Shown here one piece after another: positions 1 to 6,497 of a stretch of 64,000 nt of DNA. Under the pieces are notes generated by a model. The model searched no databases and was not told the origin of the DNA. It was given only the letters and a program-made list of their open reading frames with translations. Every line of letters starts with the position of its first letter. Positions within the stretch are counted from its first letter, which is position 1. The DNA lies in the NCBI GenBank assembly GCA_002412885.1, contig DHVX01000064.1:1-64000 (forward strand), given 5' to 3'. Source of the stretch: Bacteroidales bacterium UBA5197. GTDB lineage: Bacteria; Bacteroidota; Bacteroidia; Bacteroidales; Lentimicrobiaceae. The position numbers and the translations under genes are program-made.

Positions 1-33
1 GGGGTAATGGTGCTAACATAATAAATATATTAT

Positions 34-41
34 TATCTTTG
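34..41 (+). promoter_or_regulatory. Internal -7 promoter element of the IS4 element
   Basis: TATCTTTG at 34-41 matches the Bacteroidota -7 consensus TAnnTTTG. It sits just inside the left inverted repeat and 23 bases before the ATG at 65. The insertion sequence therefore carries its own promoter. The element overlaps the GTG codon at 41, which argues against that codon being the start. Confidence 0.55.
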
Positions 42-64
42 TGACAACCAAAAAGTCACAGACA

Positions 65-1447
65 ATGAAACAGAACAGATCGCTTGCTATAAGCAGTAAA
101 ATTCAAGAATGCAAAATGGGGAATATTATTGGATTTTTGGAAGAAGAATTTCCTGTATCCATTTTGAGTGGTAAAAAGTCTGATACTAAAACACGATCAA
201 GAGTTTTTACTGTTGATAACACGTTACTAACAATGGTTTTAACTTCTGTTCAGCAGGATAAAACTTTAAAAAATTCGGTAGACTTATATTATATGATCCA
301 CCAAAAGCAAAAGACTCAAGCAATAGAGGAACTAAGCCAAAGAATGCTAGCTCAAAAAGAAGAAGACAATCAAAAGACAATAAAAAAAGCGGGCCGGCCC
401 AAAACATACTCATTACATTTGAGGAAGAGTTTAGAGAAAGACATTTCATTAAACACAGCAGCCTATAGCAAAGCCAGGGATCGGGTTTCCATAGAATTAG
501 CTAATGAATTATTTAAGGCCAGTCGCATAGAACAAGCACAGAATGAATACACACACTGGAATGGCTATCGCGTGTTTTCAGGGGATGGCACATATATTCA
601 AATGCAAGATACTGAAAGCATTAGAGAGAAATATGAAGTAAAACACCATGGGGTCGCGAGTGAAGGTTATCCGCAAGGATTACTTGAGGTAATTATTGAA
701 AGAGGAACAGGGCAATTGTTTAGCTTCAAATTAGGAAACAGACACTTAAGTGAATTGTCTCTATTTTATAATATGCTTGACGATTTACCACCGAAGTCTC
801 TTGTATTGCTTGATGACATGTATAACTGTTTTGAGATTATTTCAAAATGTAAGCGATTAGGTATTGAAATAGTTATACCAGCAAAAAGGGAGCGTAACTA
901 TGAGGCGATAGAAAAGCTGGCAGATGGAGATGAAATAATAATGATAAAGACCCCAGACAAACGTTCAAAATGGCTGGATGTGAAAGAAAAGCCGGCTAAG
1001 ATATTATTAAGAAGAATGCAATGCAAAAGTCCGGAAGAAGGCGACTACGTTTTGATTTCTACAATACTAGATAAAAATATAGCAAAAGAAGATTTTCAAC
1101 TCTTATACCTAACTAGATGGGATATAGAGATAGGGATCAGGGAAGTAAAGACCGTCATGGATATAAACGTACTTCGATCCAAGACACCGGATATGGCATT
1201 AAAAGAACTTTGCATTTCTTTGGCTACATATAATCTGATCCGAAAAGTCATCTACACAAGCATTAAAGACTTGCCTTTTTCCCCCAAAGGAGATTTCATT
1301 CATCAATTCTATACGTTTAATCAGGATATTCTTATTGATAAAAAGGGAAGAGTATATAACCGATGGTCCACTGGTCGTAGGAGAACTGAAACAATTGATA
1401 ATAAAACAAATACTACAGAAGCGAAAACCCAACAGAAAATTTACTAG
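65..1447 (+). CDS. IS4-family transposase (DDE)
   Basis: DDE transposase of 460 residues that cuts and pastes the surrounding element. The three acidic positions lie in FSGDGTYIQ, in LVLLDDMYNC and in the YREK block YLTRWDIEIGIREVK, which has the exact Y-2-R-3-E-6-K spacing typical of IS4. The N-terminal third is Lys/Gln-rich and probably binds the inverted repeats. An in-frame GTG at 41 would add eight residues, but it overlaps the -7 promoter box, so the ATG at 65 is preferred. The frame is intact and length fits the family. It is followed at 1490 by the right inverted repeat. Confidence 0.92.
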   Translation: MKQNRSLAISSKIQECKMGNIIGFLEEEFPVSILSGKKSDTKTRSRVFTVDNTLLTMVLTSVQQDKTLKNSVDLYYMIHQKQKTQAIEELSQRMLAQKEEDNQKTIKKAGRPKTYSLHLRKSLEKDISLNTAAYSKARDRVSIELANELFKASRIEQAQNEYTHWNGYRVFSGDGTYIQMQDTESIREKYEVKHHGVASEGYPQGLLEVIIERGTGQLFSFKLGNRHLSELSLFYNMLDDLPPKSLVLLDDMYNCFEIISKCKRLGIEIVIPAKRERNYEAIEKLADGDEIIMIKTPDKRSKWLDVKEKPAKILLRRMQCKSPEEGDYVLISTILDKNIAKEDFQLLYLTRWDIEIGIREVKTVMDINVLRSKTPDMALKELCISLATYNLIRKVIYTSIKDLPFSPKGDFIHQFYTFNQDILIDKKGRVYNRWSTGRRRTETIDNKTNTTEAKTQQKIY

Positions 1448-1557
1448 AGTGACAAAACAAGGCAAATATCGAAAGTATAAATAATATTCTTATGTTAGCA
1501 CCATTAATCGCAGAGGGAGACAGAGGGGGTAATAACGAATGCAAGTTGACAGTTCTC

Positions 1558-2223
1558 TTATCCCTTCTCCAATAACTCCTTCAGGCATCGCATATTCCCC
1601 ATAAAAACCCTTTTAATCACCGGATCCTGTATTACCCGCGGAAAAGCGGGAGGATCGCCTGAGAGCGCGATAAATGTCATTTTCACAAGGTTATGGTTGA
1701 TTTCAACAATTTCCCAGCTTGCTTTATAGTTGGTGAGTCTCTCTACCCCTTTTGCCTTTGGATAAGAGTGCTCAACACTTTCCATGGTGATGGTTATTTT
1801 CGACGAAGCCGCCACTTTCTTCATGCGGCACAAAGTAATCATTTCACGATCGTTGAATGGCCAGGGTAAGCCATATAGGACATGAGAATACCATTGATTG
1901 CTGTTGTCGCGCTGAAGCAGCGATGCCCGTTTGATTCCCGACATCCATAAACTGGCTTTGTCAATATCGGCAACCATACCCAGGGCCTTATCGAGACTGG
2001 TATGTGCCAGAATTTCGACTTTACGCTCACGTACTTCTGTAAGGGAATTCAGTGGAACCCAGCGAACATAGAATTTAATGCCATCTTCATCATCGGTAAG
2101 CTCCCAGCGATTTTCAACCGGACTTACAACCCCAGGGGTGAAAGCTTTTTGGCTGTTGGCAGACATAACACAACACAGAACAGTAAGCAGTATCACAGAA
2201 GGATAAGCCTTAAATACGCCCAT
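1558..2223 (-). CDS. START-domain (StAR-related lipid transfer-like) secreted protein
   Basis: 221-residue protein with a hydrophobic N-terminal signal (MGVFKAYPSVILLTVLCCVM) ending near SANSQ, so probably exported to the periplasm. The remainder reads as a START/SRPBCC fold: the ENRWELTDDEDGIKFYVRW opening, a central WYSHVLYGLPWPFNDREM and a C-terminal amphipathic helix (VIKRVFMGNMRCLKELLE). START domains make a hydrophobic pocket for lipid-like ligands; the ligand cannot be predicted here. The ATG at 2223 is chosen over an in-frame TTG seven codons upstream because it puts the signal peptide at the N-terminus. It is divergent from the DUF3109 gene and lies directly downstream of the IS4 copy. 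Confidence 0.8.
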   Translation of the reverse strand: MGVFKAYPSVILLTVLCCVMSANSQKAFTPGVVSPVENRWELTDDEDGIKFYVRWVPLNSLTEVRERKVEILAHTSLDKALGMVADIDKASLWMSGIKRASLLQRDNSNQWYSHVLYGLPWPFNDREMITLCRMKKVAASSKITITMESVEHSYPKAKGVERLTNYKASWEIVEINHNLVKMTFIALSGDPPAFPRVIQDPVIKRVFMGNMRCLKELLEKG

Positions 2224-2379
2224 TAAGCTGAATTTGAGCGACAAACGTACATGAAAAAGTTTATAAAAACAAACCGGTGCTGTTTTTCATTTGCCGACAA
2301 ACAAATTCATCCCATCGTAAAAAGCAATGTTTCCAAAAACTTCACTTCCACCTGTTTAAATGCCATTGCAATTAACACT

Positions 2380-2387
2380 TATCTTTG
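2380..2387 (+). promoter_or_regulatory. -7 promoter element for the DUF3109 gene
   Basis: TATCTTTG at 2380-2387 is a perfect TAnnTTTG match. It ends only four bases before the ATG at 2392, so the transcript would be nearly leaderless. It supports 2392 over the more upstream in-frame start at 2251. No TTG is found at the usual spacing upstream. Confidence 0.5.
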
Positions 2388-2391
2388 TCCC

Positions 2392-2970
2392 ATGATAGCC
2401 ATTGACAATACCCTGAATTCAGACGACCTGCATAAGGTCTGCTTTGTATGCGATCTGAAAAAGTGCAAAGGCGCCTGCTGTGTTGAAGGCGATGCCGGAG
2501 CACCACTTGAAGAGCATGAAATTTCAGAACTTGAAGATAACCTTGATCGTATAAAACCTTTTATGCGCTCAGATGGCATTCGTGCGGTTGAACAAATGGG
2601 TGTTTTCGATTTTGATGCACATGGGCATTATGTTACTCCGCTAATCAATGGTGCAGAGTGTGTTTTTGTGGTGTTTGATGATGAAGGAATTGCCGCCTGC
2701 GCCATAGAAAAAGCCTGGGAAGCCGGAGCATCACATTTCCGCAAACCGGTGTCGTGTCATTTGTACCCCGTTCGCATCAGTAAATACAACGATTTTGATG
2801 CCGTCAATTATCATGAATGGCATATTTGCCGGCCAGCTCTTGAGTTTGGCAAAAAGCTGAATGTTCCTATGTATGTTTTCCTGAAGGATTCACTCATCAG
2901 GAAATATGGTGAAAAATGGTACGAAAACCTGAGGGTTAGTATTCTTGCAAAAAGTGGGGGGAAGAAATAA
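2392..2970 (+). CDS. DUF3109 family protein (Cys-rich, putative metal binding)
   Basis: 192-residue cytoplasmic protein of the DUF3109 family, common in Bacteroidota and of unknown function. Its Cys pattern is characteristic: CFVCDLKKCKGACC near the N-terminus, then single Cys in CVFVVFDDEG, AACAIEKAW, SCHLYPVRI and HICRPALEF. This resembles YkgJ-type Fe/Zn-binding clusters; metal binding is inference. A longer reading frame opens at 2251, but its extra 47 residues are low quality and overlap the promoter box at 2380-2387. The length matches the family only when the start is 2392. No operon partner is evident; the next gene belongs to the metal efflux cluster. Confidence 0.82.
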   Translation: MIAIDNTLNSDDLHKVCFVCDLKKCKGACCVEGDAGAPLEEHEISELEDNLDRIKPFMRSDGIRAVEQMGVFDFDAHGHYVTPLINGAECVFVVFDDEGIAACAIEKAWEAGASHFRKPVSCHLYPVRISKYNDFDAVNYHEWHICRPALEFGKKLNVPMYVFLKDSLIRKYGEKWYENLRVSILAKSGGKK

Positions 2971-3063
2971 ACAGCTCATTCACAAAAACCACGGAGCACA
3001 GATTTTATTAATACATTGATTTCTATCCCGCGCTTTGCTGGTAAAAGTCAATTAAAATATTCA

Positions 3064-3071
3064 TATTTTTG
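3064..3071 (+). promoter_or_regulatory. -7 promoter element of the metal efflux cluster
   Basis: TATTTTTG at 3064-3071 fits TAnnTTTG and is followed by C. A TTTG at 3034-3037 lies 26 bases upstream, slightly longer than usual. The element ends five bases before the GTG start at 3077, so it is the likely promoter for the first gene of the efflux cluster. Confidence 0.5.
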
Positions 3072-3076
3072 CATTT

Positions 3077-3526
3077 GTGAAAGAGAGAATTTATTCCCTT
3101 ACAATTTTACTGGCATTTCTGGCAATACTAAGTCACGAAATGATACCTCATCATCATCATGGTGCAGAGGAGTATGCCCTTTCTTTTCAGTCCGGTAATT
3201 CACACCATCATCATTCAGATGATTTCGATCTGATGAGCCATTATGAAGAGTACCATCAACACGAAACAGAAAAAAAACAACAGCAAAACTTCCCATTTCA
3301 CCAGCACTTTTCGGAAGATGAGGATTTTGATTACATCAGAATTAATTTAAAAAAGGATTCTGATGTTACCTGTAAATTGGTAACAATTCTTTTTAAAATA
3401 AGTGACTTTAAAATTACACCTCCCCCGGAGATTGACATTACACGGTTTACTGACAAACCCTTTTTAATAACTGCCATTTTCGAACCCGGAGCCACTGGCT
3501 TACGGGGCCCACCTTCTATTGCCTGA
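3077..3526 (+). CDS. His-rich exported protein, first gene of metal efflux cluster
   Basis: 149 residues starting with GTG. A short hydrophobic N-terminus (IYSLTILLAFLAILS) acts as signal peptide or anchor. It is followed by histidine clusters (MIPHHHHGAEE, NSHHHHSDD, EEYHQHETE, FPFHQHF) and an acidic stretch. Such proteins are regular companions of Bacteroidota CusABC/CzcABC pumps and probably bind Cu, Zn, Co or Ni ions in the periplasm; the metal is inference. The C-terminal half (KLVTILFKISDFKITPPPE onward) has no histidines. Not similar to a named family that I recognise. The start is placed five bases after the TAnnTTTG box. Confidence 0.7.
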   Translation: MKERIYSLTILLAFLAILSHEMIPHHHHGAEEYALSFQSGNSHHHHSDDFDLMSHYEEYHQHETEKKQQQNFPFHQHFSEDEDFDYIRINLKKDSDVTCKLVTILFKISDFKITPPPEIDITRFTDKPFLITAIFEPGATGLRGPPSIA

Positions 3527-3596
3527 TTTTTCCGCAATACAATCAAATTAGTTTTAATTCTATTCACTTTCGGGTGGATACTAAACTCGATCAATT

Positions 3597-3857
3597 ATGA
3601 AGAGATTCATGTATTTATTGGCGTTTTCCGTTTATATGGTATTCATGGCTGTATCCTGTGGTTCAGGTACAGAAAAAAAGAACGACCACGGACATGAGCA
3701 TGGCACCGAAGCGGGTGAACATGACCACGATCACGACCATGACCATGAGCACACCGAACAGGAAGAATTTGTAGTCGGTGACACTACAAGTACTTCAACT
3801 CCGGAAGAAGACCACAAGCACGACCATGACCATGACCATGATCATGATCATAATTAA
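3597..3857 (+). CDS. Small His/Asp-rich lipoprotein (metal chelator)
   Basis: 86 residues. The signal peptide ends in a lipobox (AVSC), so the mature protein starts at Cys21 and is lipid-anchored. Almost all the rest consists of HD and HE dipeptides, including a C-terminal HDHDHDHDHDHN tail. This composition indicates a periplasmic or surface metal buffer next to the efflux pump. The His/Asp repeats are encoded by near-tandem gaccat/gatcat hexamers, so length variation by slippage is likely between strains. It is separated from the adaptor gene by a strong hairpin at 3869-3912. Confidence 0.75.
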   Translation: MKRFMYLLAFSVYMVFMAVSCGSGTEKKNDHGHEHGTEAGEHDHDHDHDHEHTEQEEFVVGDTTSTSTPEEDHKHDHDHDHDHDHN

Positions 3858-3868
3858 ATCCTGATTTT

Positions 3869-3912
3869 GTGATTGTTTCAACTTCCTGGATAACTGGAGT
3901 TGAAACAATCAC
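3869..3912 (+). terminator. Strong 15-bp hairpin between lipoprotein and adaptor genes
   Basis: GTGATTGTTTCAACT at 3869-3883 pairs perfectly with AGTTGAAACAATCAC at 3898-3912, leaving a 14-base loop, and is followed by TTGATTTT. It could end transcription of the small His-rich genes or reduce read-through into the pump genes. Confidence 0.6.
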
Positions 3913-3996
3913 TTGATTTTATAAACTTTTGCGGGCTTGGGATTAGGATTCCTATTCCCGAACTTTTATATCCGGAATCGATTAAAAAATGAAAAA

Positions 3997-5520
3997 ATGA
4001 AAAACATAATATTTACATCACTCATCGTGATGACCAGCGTTTTTATAGCTTGCAACAGCAATAAAAATAAAGGCGGACATACCCATGATACAGTTGTCGG
4101 GCAGGAAGCGCACGACGACCACGAACATGAAGCCGGCGCATTAAGTTATACGCTGTTTTCAAACGATTATGAACTCTTTGTGGAATTTCCGGCTTTAGTT
4201 GTGGGGCAAACAAGCACCTTTGCGGCCCATTTCACCCAATTAAGCACTTATAAACCCGTTTCCGGAGGTAAACTTACAGTTAGTATTACCCAAGGCAACA
4301 AGGGAATACGGCATAGTGTTGAAGCACCATCCTCGCCCGGTATTTTTCGTCCGGCTTTGCAGCCAAAAGAAGCTGGCATTTATAAAATGTTGTTTGAATT
4401 GGAAAGCCCGTCAGGAAATGCAAGATTTGAAATCGCGGAAATTCAGGTATTCGCAGATGCAGAAGAAGCTGCACTTACAACTGAGGAGCTTGAAGCAACA
4501 GATGAGATTGCGTATTTGAAAGAACAGGCATGGAAAACTGAATTTGCTACTCAGAATGTGACACTGCAGCCTTTCTATTCGGTTATCCACACTTCTGCCA
4601 GGGTGAAAGGGCAGCCCCAATCATCGATTGCATTAAACGCACAAACAGAAGGTCAGGTAAACCTGATTGCCGTTTTGGGCCAATCGGTAAGAAAAGGCGA
4701 ATTGATGGCAGTGATTACCAGTTCAGGTATCGAAAATAATATGAATACAAAATTGAAAGAATCCCAGATTGCCTTTGAAAAAAGCAAAGCCGATTATAAC
4801 CGTACCAAACCATTGGTCGGGATTCAGCTGGTGACACAAAAGGATTTCCTGCAAATAGAATCTCATTACAAACAGGATTCAATGCGTTATTACCAGTTGG
4901 CAAATCAGGTATCGCAGAATGGATTAAGAGTTACAGCACCCATTGAAGGATTCGTTAGCAGCATAAACGTAAGCAATGGGCAATTTGTAGATAGAAGCTC
5001 GGTCATCATGCATATCGGCAGCAAAAGCCAACTGCTTATTGAAGCATTTGTAAATCAATCAGACTTCCAAAAGGTAAGCAGTATATTCGATGCAAACTTC
5101 TCTTTTGCTGACAGCAAAGAGACCATAACGCTCGGGGAAATCAGCGGGAAGGTAAATTCAAACACTGCTTTTGTGAACGAAAATGCCACACGCATACCTG
5201 TTACTTTTTCGGCTCAGAACAATGGAAAATTGATGCCGGGAATGTTCCTCGAAGCATTCCTTAAAACGGGAAGAAAAGAACAGGCTCTGGTAGTTCCTTT
5301 ATCGTCCATAATCGAAGAGCAGGGGCAATATTTTGTATTTGTTCAGACCGGGGGCGAATCGTTTGTAAAACGGCAGGTAGAATTATCCAATAACGATGGT
5401 GTTCTCACGGAAATTACTTCCGGATTATCGGTTGGTGAACGAATCGTAACCAAAGGGGCTTATCAGATCAAACTGGCTGCAATGGCCGGCGATTTGCCAC
5501 TTCATGGACATACTCATTAG
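3997..5520 (+). CDS. Efflux RND transporter periplasmic adaptor subunit (CusB/CzcB-like)
   Basis: 507-residue lipoprotein (lipobox near IACNSNKNK) with a His-rich N-terminal segment (GGHTHDTVVGQEAHDDHEHE). Two parts follow. Residues about 45-165 resemble a FixH/YtkA-like beta domain (FAAHFTQLSTYKPVSGGKL). The rest is an HlyD-type adaptor with a barrel-sandwich half (AQTEGQVNLIAVLGQSVRKG), a helical hairpin (MNTKLKESQIAFEKSKADYN), a second lipoyl half (VTAPIEGFVSSINVSNGQ) and a C-terminal beta-barrel/MPD. It would link the RND pump to the outer-membrane channel for heavy-metal export. The ATG at 3997 is chosen over an in-frame TTG 60 bases upstream because it starts the signal peptide. It is separated from its pump gene by the repeat cassette at 5521-6478, which is unusual. 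Confidence 0.88.
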   Translation: MKNIIFTSLIVMTSVFIACNSNKNKGGHTHDTVVGQEAHDDHEHEAGALSYTLFSNDYELFVEFPALVVGQTSTFAAHFTQLSTYKPVSGGKLTVSITQGNKGIRHSVEAPSSPGIFRPALQPKEAGIYKMLFELESPSGNARFEIAEIQVFADAEEAALTTEELEATDEIAYLKEQAWKTEFATQNVTLQPFYSVIHTSARVKGQPQSSIALNAQTEGQVNLIAVLGQSVRKGELMAVITSSGIENNMNTKLKESQIAFEKSKADYNRTKPLVGIQLVTQKDFLQIESHYKQDSMRYYQLANQVSQNGLRVTAPIEGFVSSINVSNGQFVDRSSVIMHIGSKSQLLIEAFVNQSDFQKVSSIFDANFSFADSKETITLGEISGKVNSNTAFVNENATRIPVTFSAQNNGKLMPGMFLEAFLKTGRKEQALVVPLSSIIEEQGQYFVFVQTGGESFVKRQVELSNNDGVLTEITSGLSVGERIVTKGAYQIKLAAMAGDLPLHGHTH

Positions 5521-5757
5521 TATTGAGGATTGAGGATTGAGGATTGAGGATTTGTGATTTGTGATTGAGGATTGGTGATTGGTGATTGAGGATTGGTGAT
5601 TGGTGATTGGTGATTTGGGATTGGGGATTGGTAATTGAGGATTGGTGATTTGTGATTGGGAGAATTATTCAACAATCCATTTATTCAACAATCAACAATT
5701 CAATTTTTTAACAATCCAATTATTCAACAATCAACAGTCCAATTATTTAACAATTAA
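5521..5757 (+). repeat. GATTG-type repeat array followed by CAATC-type array (left copy)
   Basis: From 5521 to about 5657 the DNA consists of imperfect 7-8 base units of the type GATTGAG and GATTGGT. It then changes at GGAGAATTATTCAACAATCC into units of the type CAACAATC, up to about 5757. The second part is roughly complementary to the first, so an RNA through here could fold into a long imperfect hairpin. The same two-part layout recurs after the next gene. It lies between the adaptor and pump genes of one operon. Confidence 0.85.
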
Positions 5758-5782
5758 GTGTTAATCATAAAGTTTTTAAACA

Positions 5783-6133
5783 ATGGATTCTACAGAACTA
5801 AAGGTCAGAACAAAGAGATTTGCTCACGAATGCGTTAAGATTGCATCTGAATTGGCTAATACACAACTTGGAAGGCATATCTCAGGTCAACTAAACCGCT
5901 GTAGCACTTCTGTTGCAGCGAATTACCGGGCTACCTGCCACGCTCAGTCGAAGGCAGCATTTATTGCGAAAATCAGCATTGTAGTTGAGGAATGCGACGA
6001 AAGTGAATTCTGGCTTGAATTCATAATGGATGAAAATTTATTATCCCGCGAACGCATTCAAAACCATTTTAAAGAGGCACATGAATTGGCTTCTATATTC
6101 GTAAAAAGCAGAAGAACCGCACAAGGTAGGTAG
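5783..6133 (+). CDS. Four-helix-bundle protein (S23/Avd-like)
   Basis: 116 residues matching the four-helix-bundle family that includes proteins from 23S rRNA intervening sequences and the Avd factor of diversity-generating retroelements. Typical features are LKVRTKRFAHECVKIASEL, QLNRCSTSVAANYRATCHAQ, FIAKISIVVEECDESEFWLE and a C-terminal ELASIFVKSRRTA. Members are small, basic, often pentameric and bind nucleic acid; the role of free-standing copies is unknown. There is no reverse transcriptase or rRNA in the window. The gene interrupts a metal efflux operon and is flanked by matching repeat arrays, which suggests it arrived as a unit. It reads in the operon direction. Confidence 0.82.
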   Translation: MDSTELKVRTKRFAHECVKIASELANTQLGRHISGQLNRCSTSVAANYRATCHAQSKAAFIAKISIVVEECDESEFWLEFIMDENLLSRERIQNHFKEAHELASIFVKSRRTAQGR

Positions 6134-6478
6134 GGGATTGAGGATTGAGGATTGAGGATTGATGATTTGAGATTGGTGATTGGGGATTGAGGATTTTTGA
6201 TTGATGATTGATGATTGGTGATTGGGGATTGAGGATTTTTGATTGATGATTGAGGATTGGTGATTGGGGATTGAGGATTTTTGATTGATGATTTGAGATT
6301 GGTGATTGGGGATTGAGGATTGATGATTGGGGATTGGGGATTGAGGATTGGGGATTTTTGATTGATGATTTGAGATTGGTGATTGGTGATTAGGAGAATT
6401 ATTCAACAATCCAAATAATCAACAATCCAATTAATCAACAATCAACAATCCAATTAATCAACAATCAATTTACTTGAC
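6134..6478 (+). repeat. GATTG-type array plus CAATC-type array (right copy)
   Basis: A longer version of the left array. About 255 bases of GATTGAG/GATTGGT/GATTTTTGATT units run from 6134 to about 6390. The same junction GGAGAATTATTCAACAATCC follows, and then CAATC-type units until about 6478. No credible gene lies here: the open frame on the minus strand only reads the repeat as Asn-His-Gln-Ser. The stretch separates the four-helix-bundle gene from the RND pump start at 6498. Confidence 0.85.
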
Positions 6479-6497
6479 AATATAAATAAATGCTAAA

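Larger units (their letters stand above)
5..1506 (+). mobile_element. IS4-family insertion sequence with perfect 17-bp inverted repeats
   Basis: The sequence TAATGGTGCTAACATAA at 5-21 recurs as its exact reverse complement at 1490-1506, and the space between holds one transposase gene. This makes a complete IS of about 1.5 kb. The target-site duplication cannot be checked because only four bases lie to the left in this window. Nothing in the element looks decayed, so it may be active. Assignment to IS4 rests on the YREK signature of the transposase. Confidence 0.9.

Noticed and set aside
1..1520. Target-site duplication of the IS4 element
   Set aside because: Only four bases to the left of the inverted repeat are in the window, and GGGG does not match the right flank.
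3016..3198. 60-residue plus-strand frame overlapping the His-rich gene
   Set aside because: Different frame from the gene at 3077, with no signal peptide or promoter in front.
5783..6133. Part of a diversity-generating retroelement, because the protein is Avd-like
   Set aside because: No reverse transcriptase, template repeat or variable repeat was seen nearby.
6041..6409. 122-residue open frame on the minus strand made of Asn-His-Gln-Ser units
   Set aside because: It only translates the GATTG repeat array and has no independent start or domain.
5521..6478. Possible CRISPR array
   Set aside because: Units are 7-8 bases, uneven and without spacers, and there are no cas genes.
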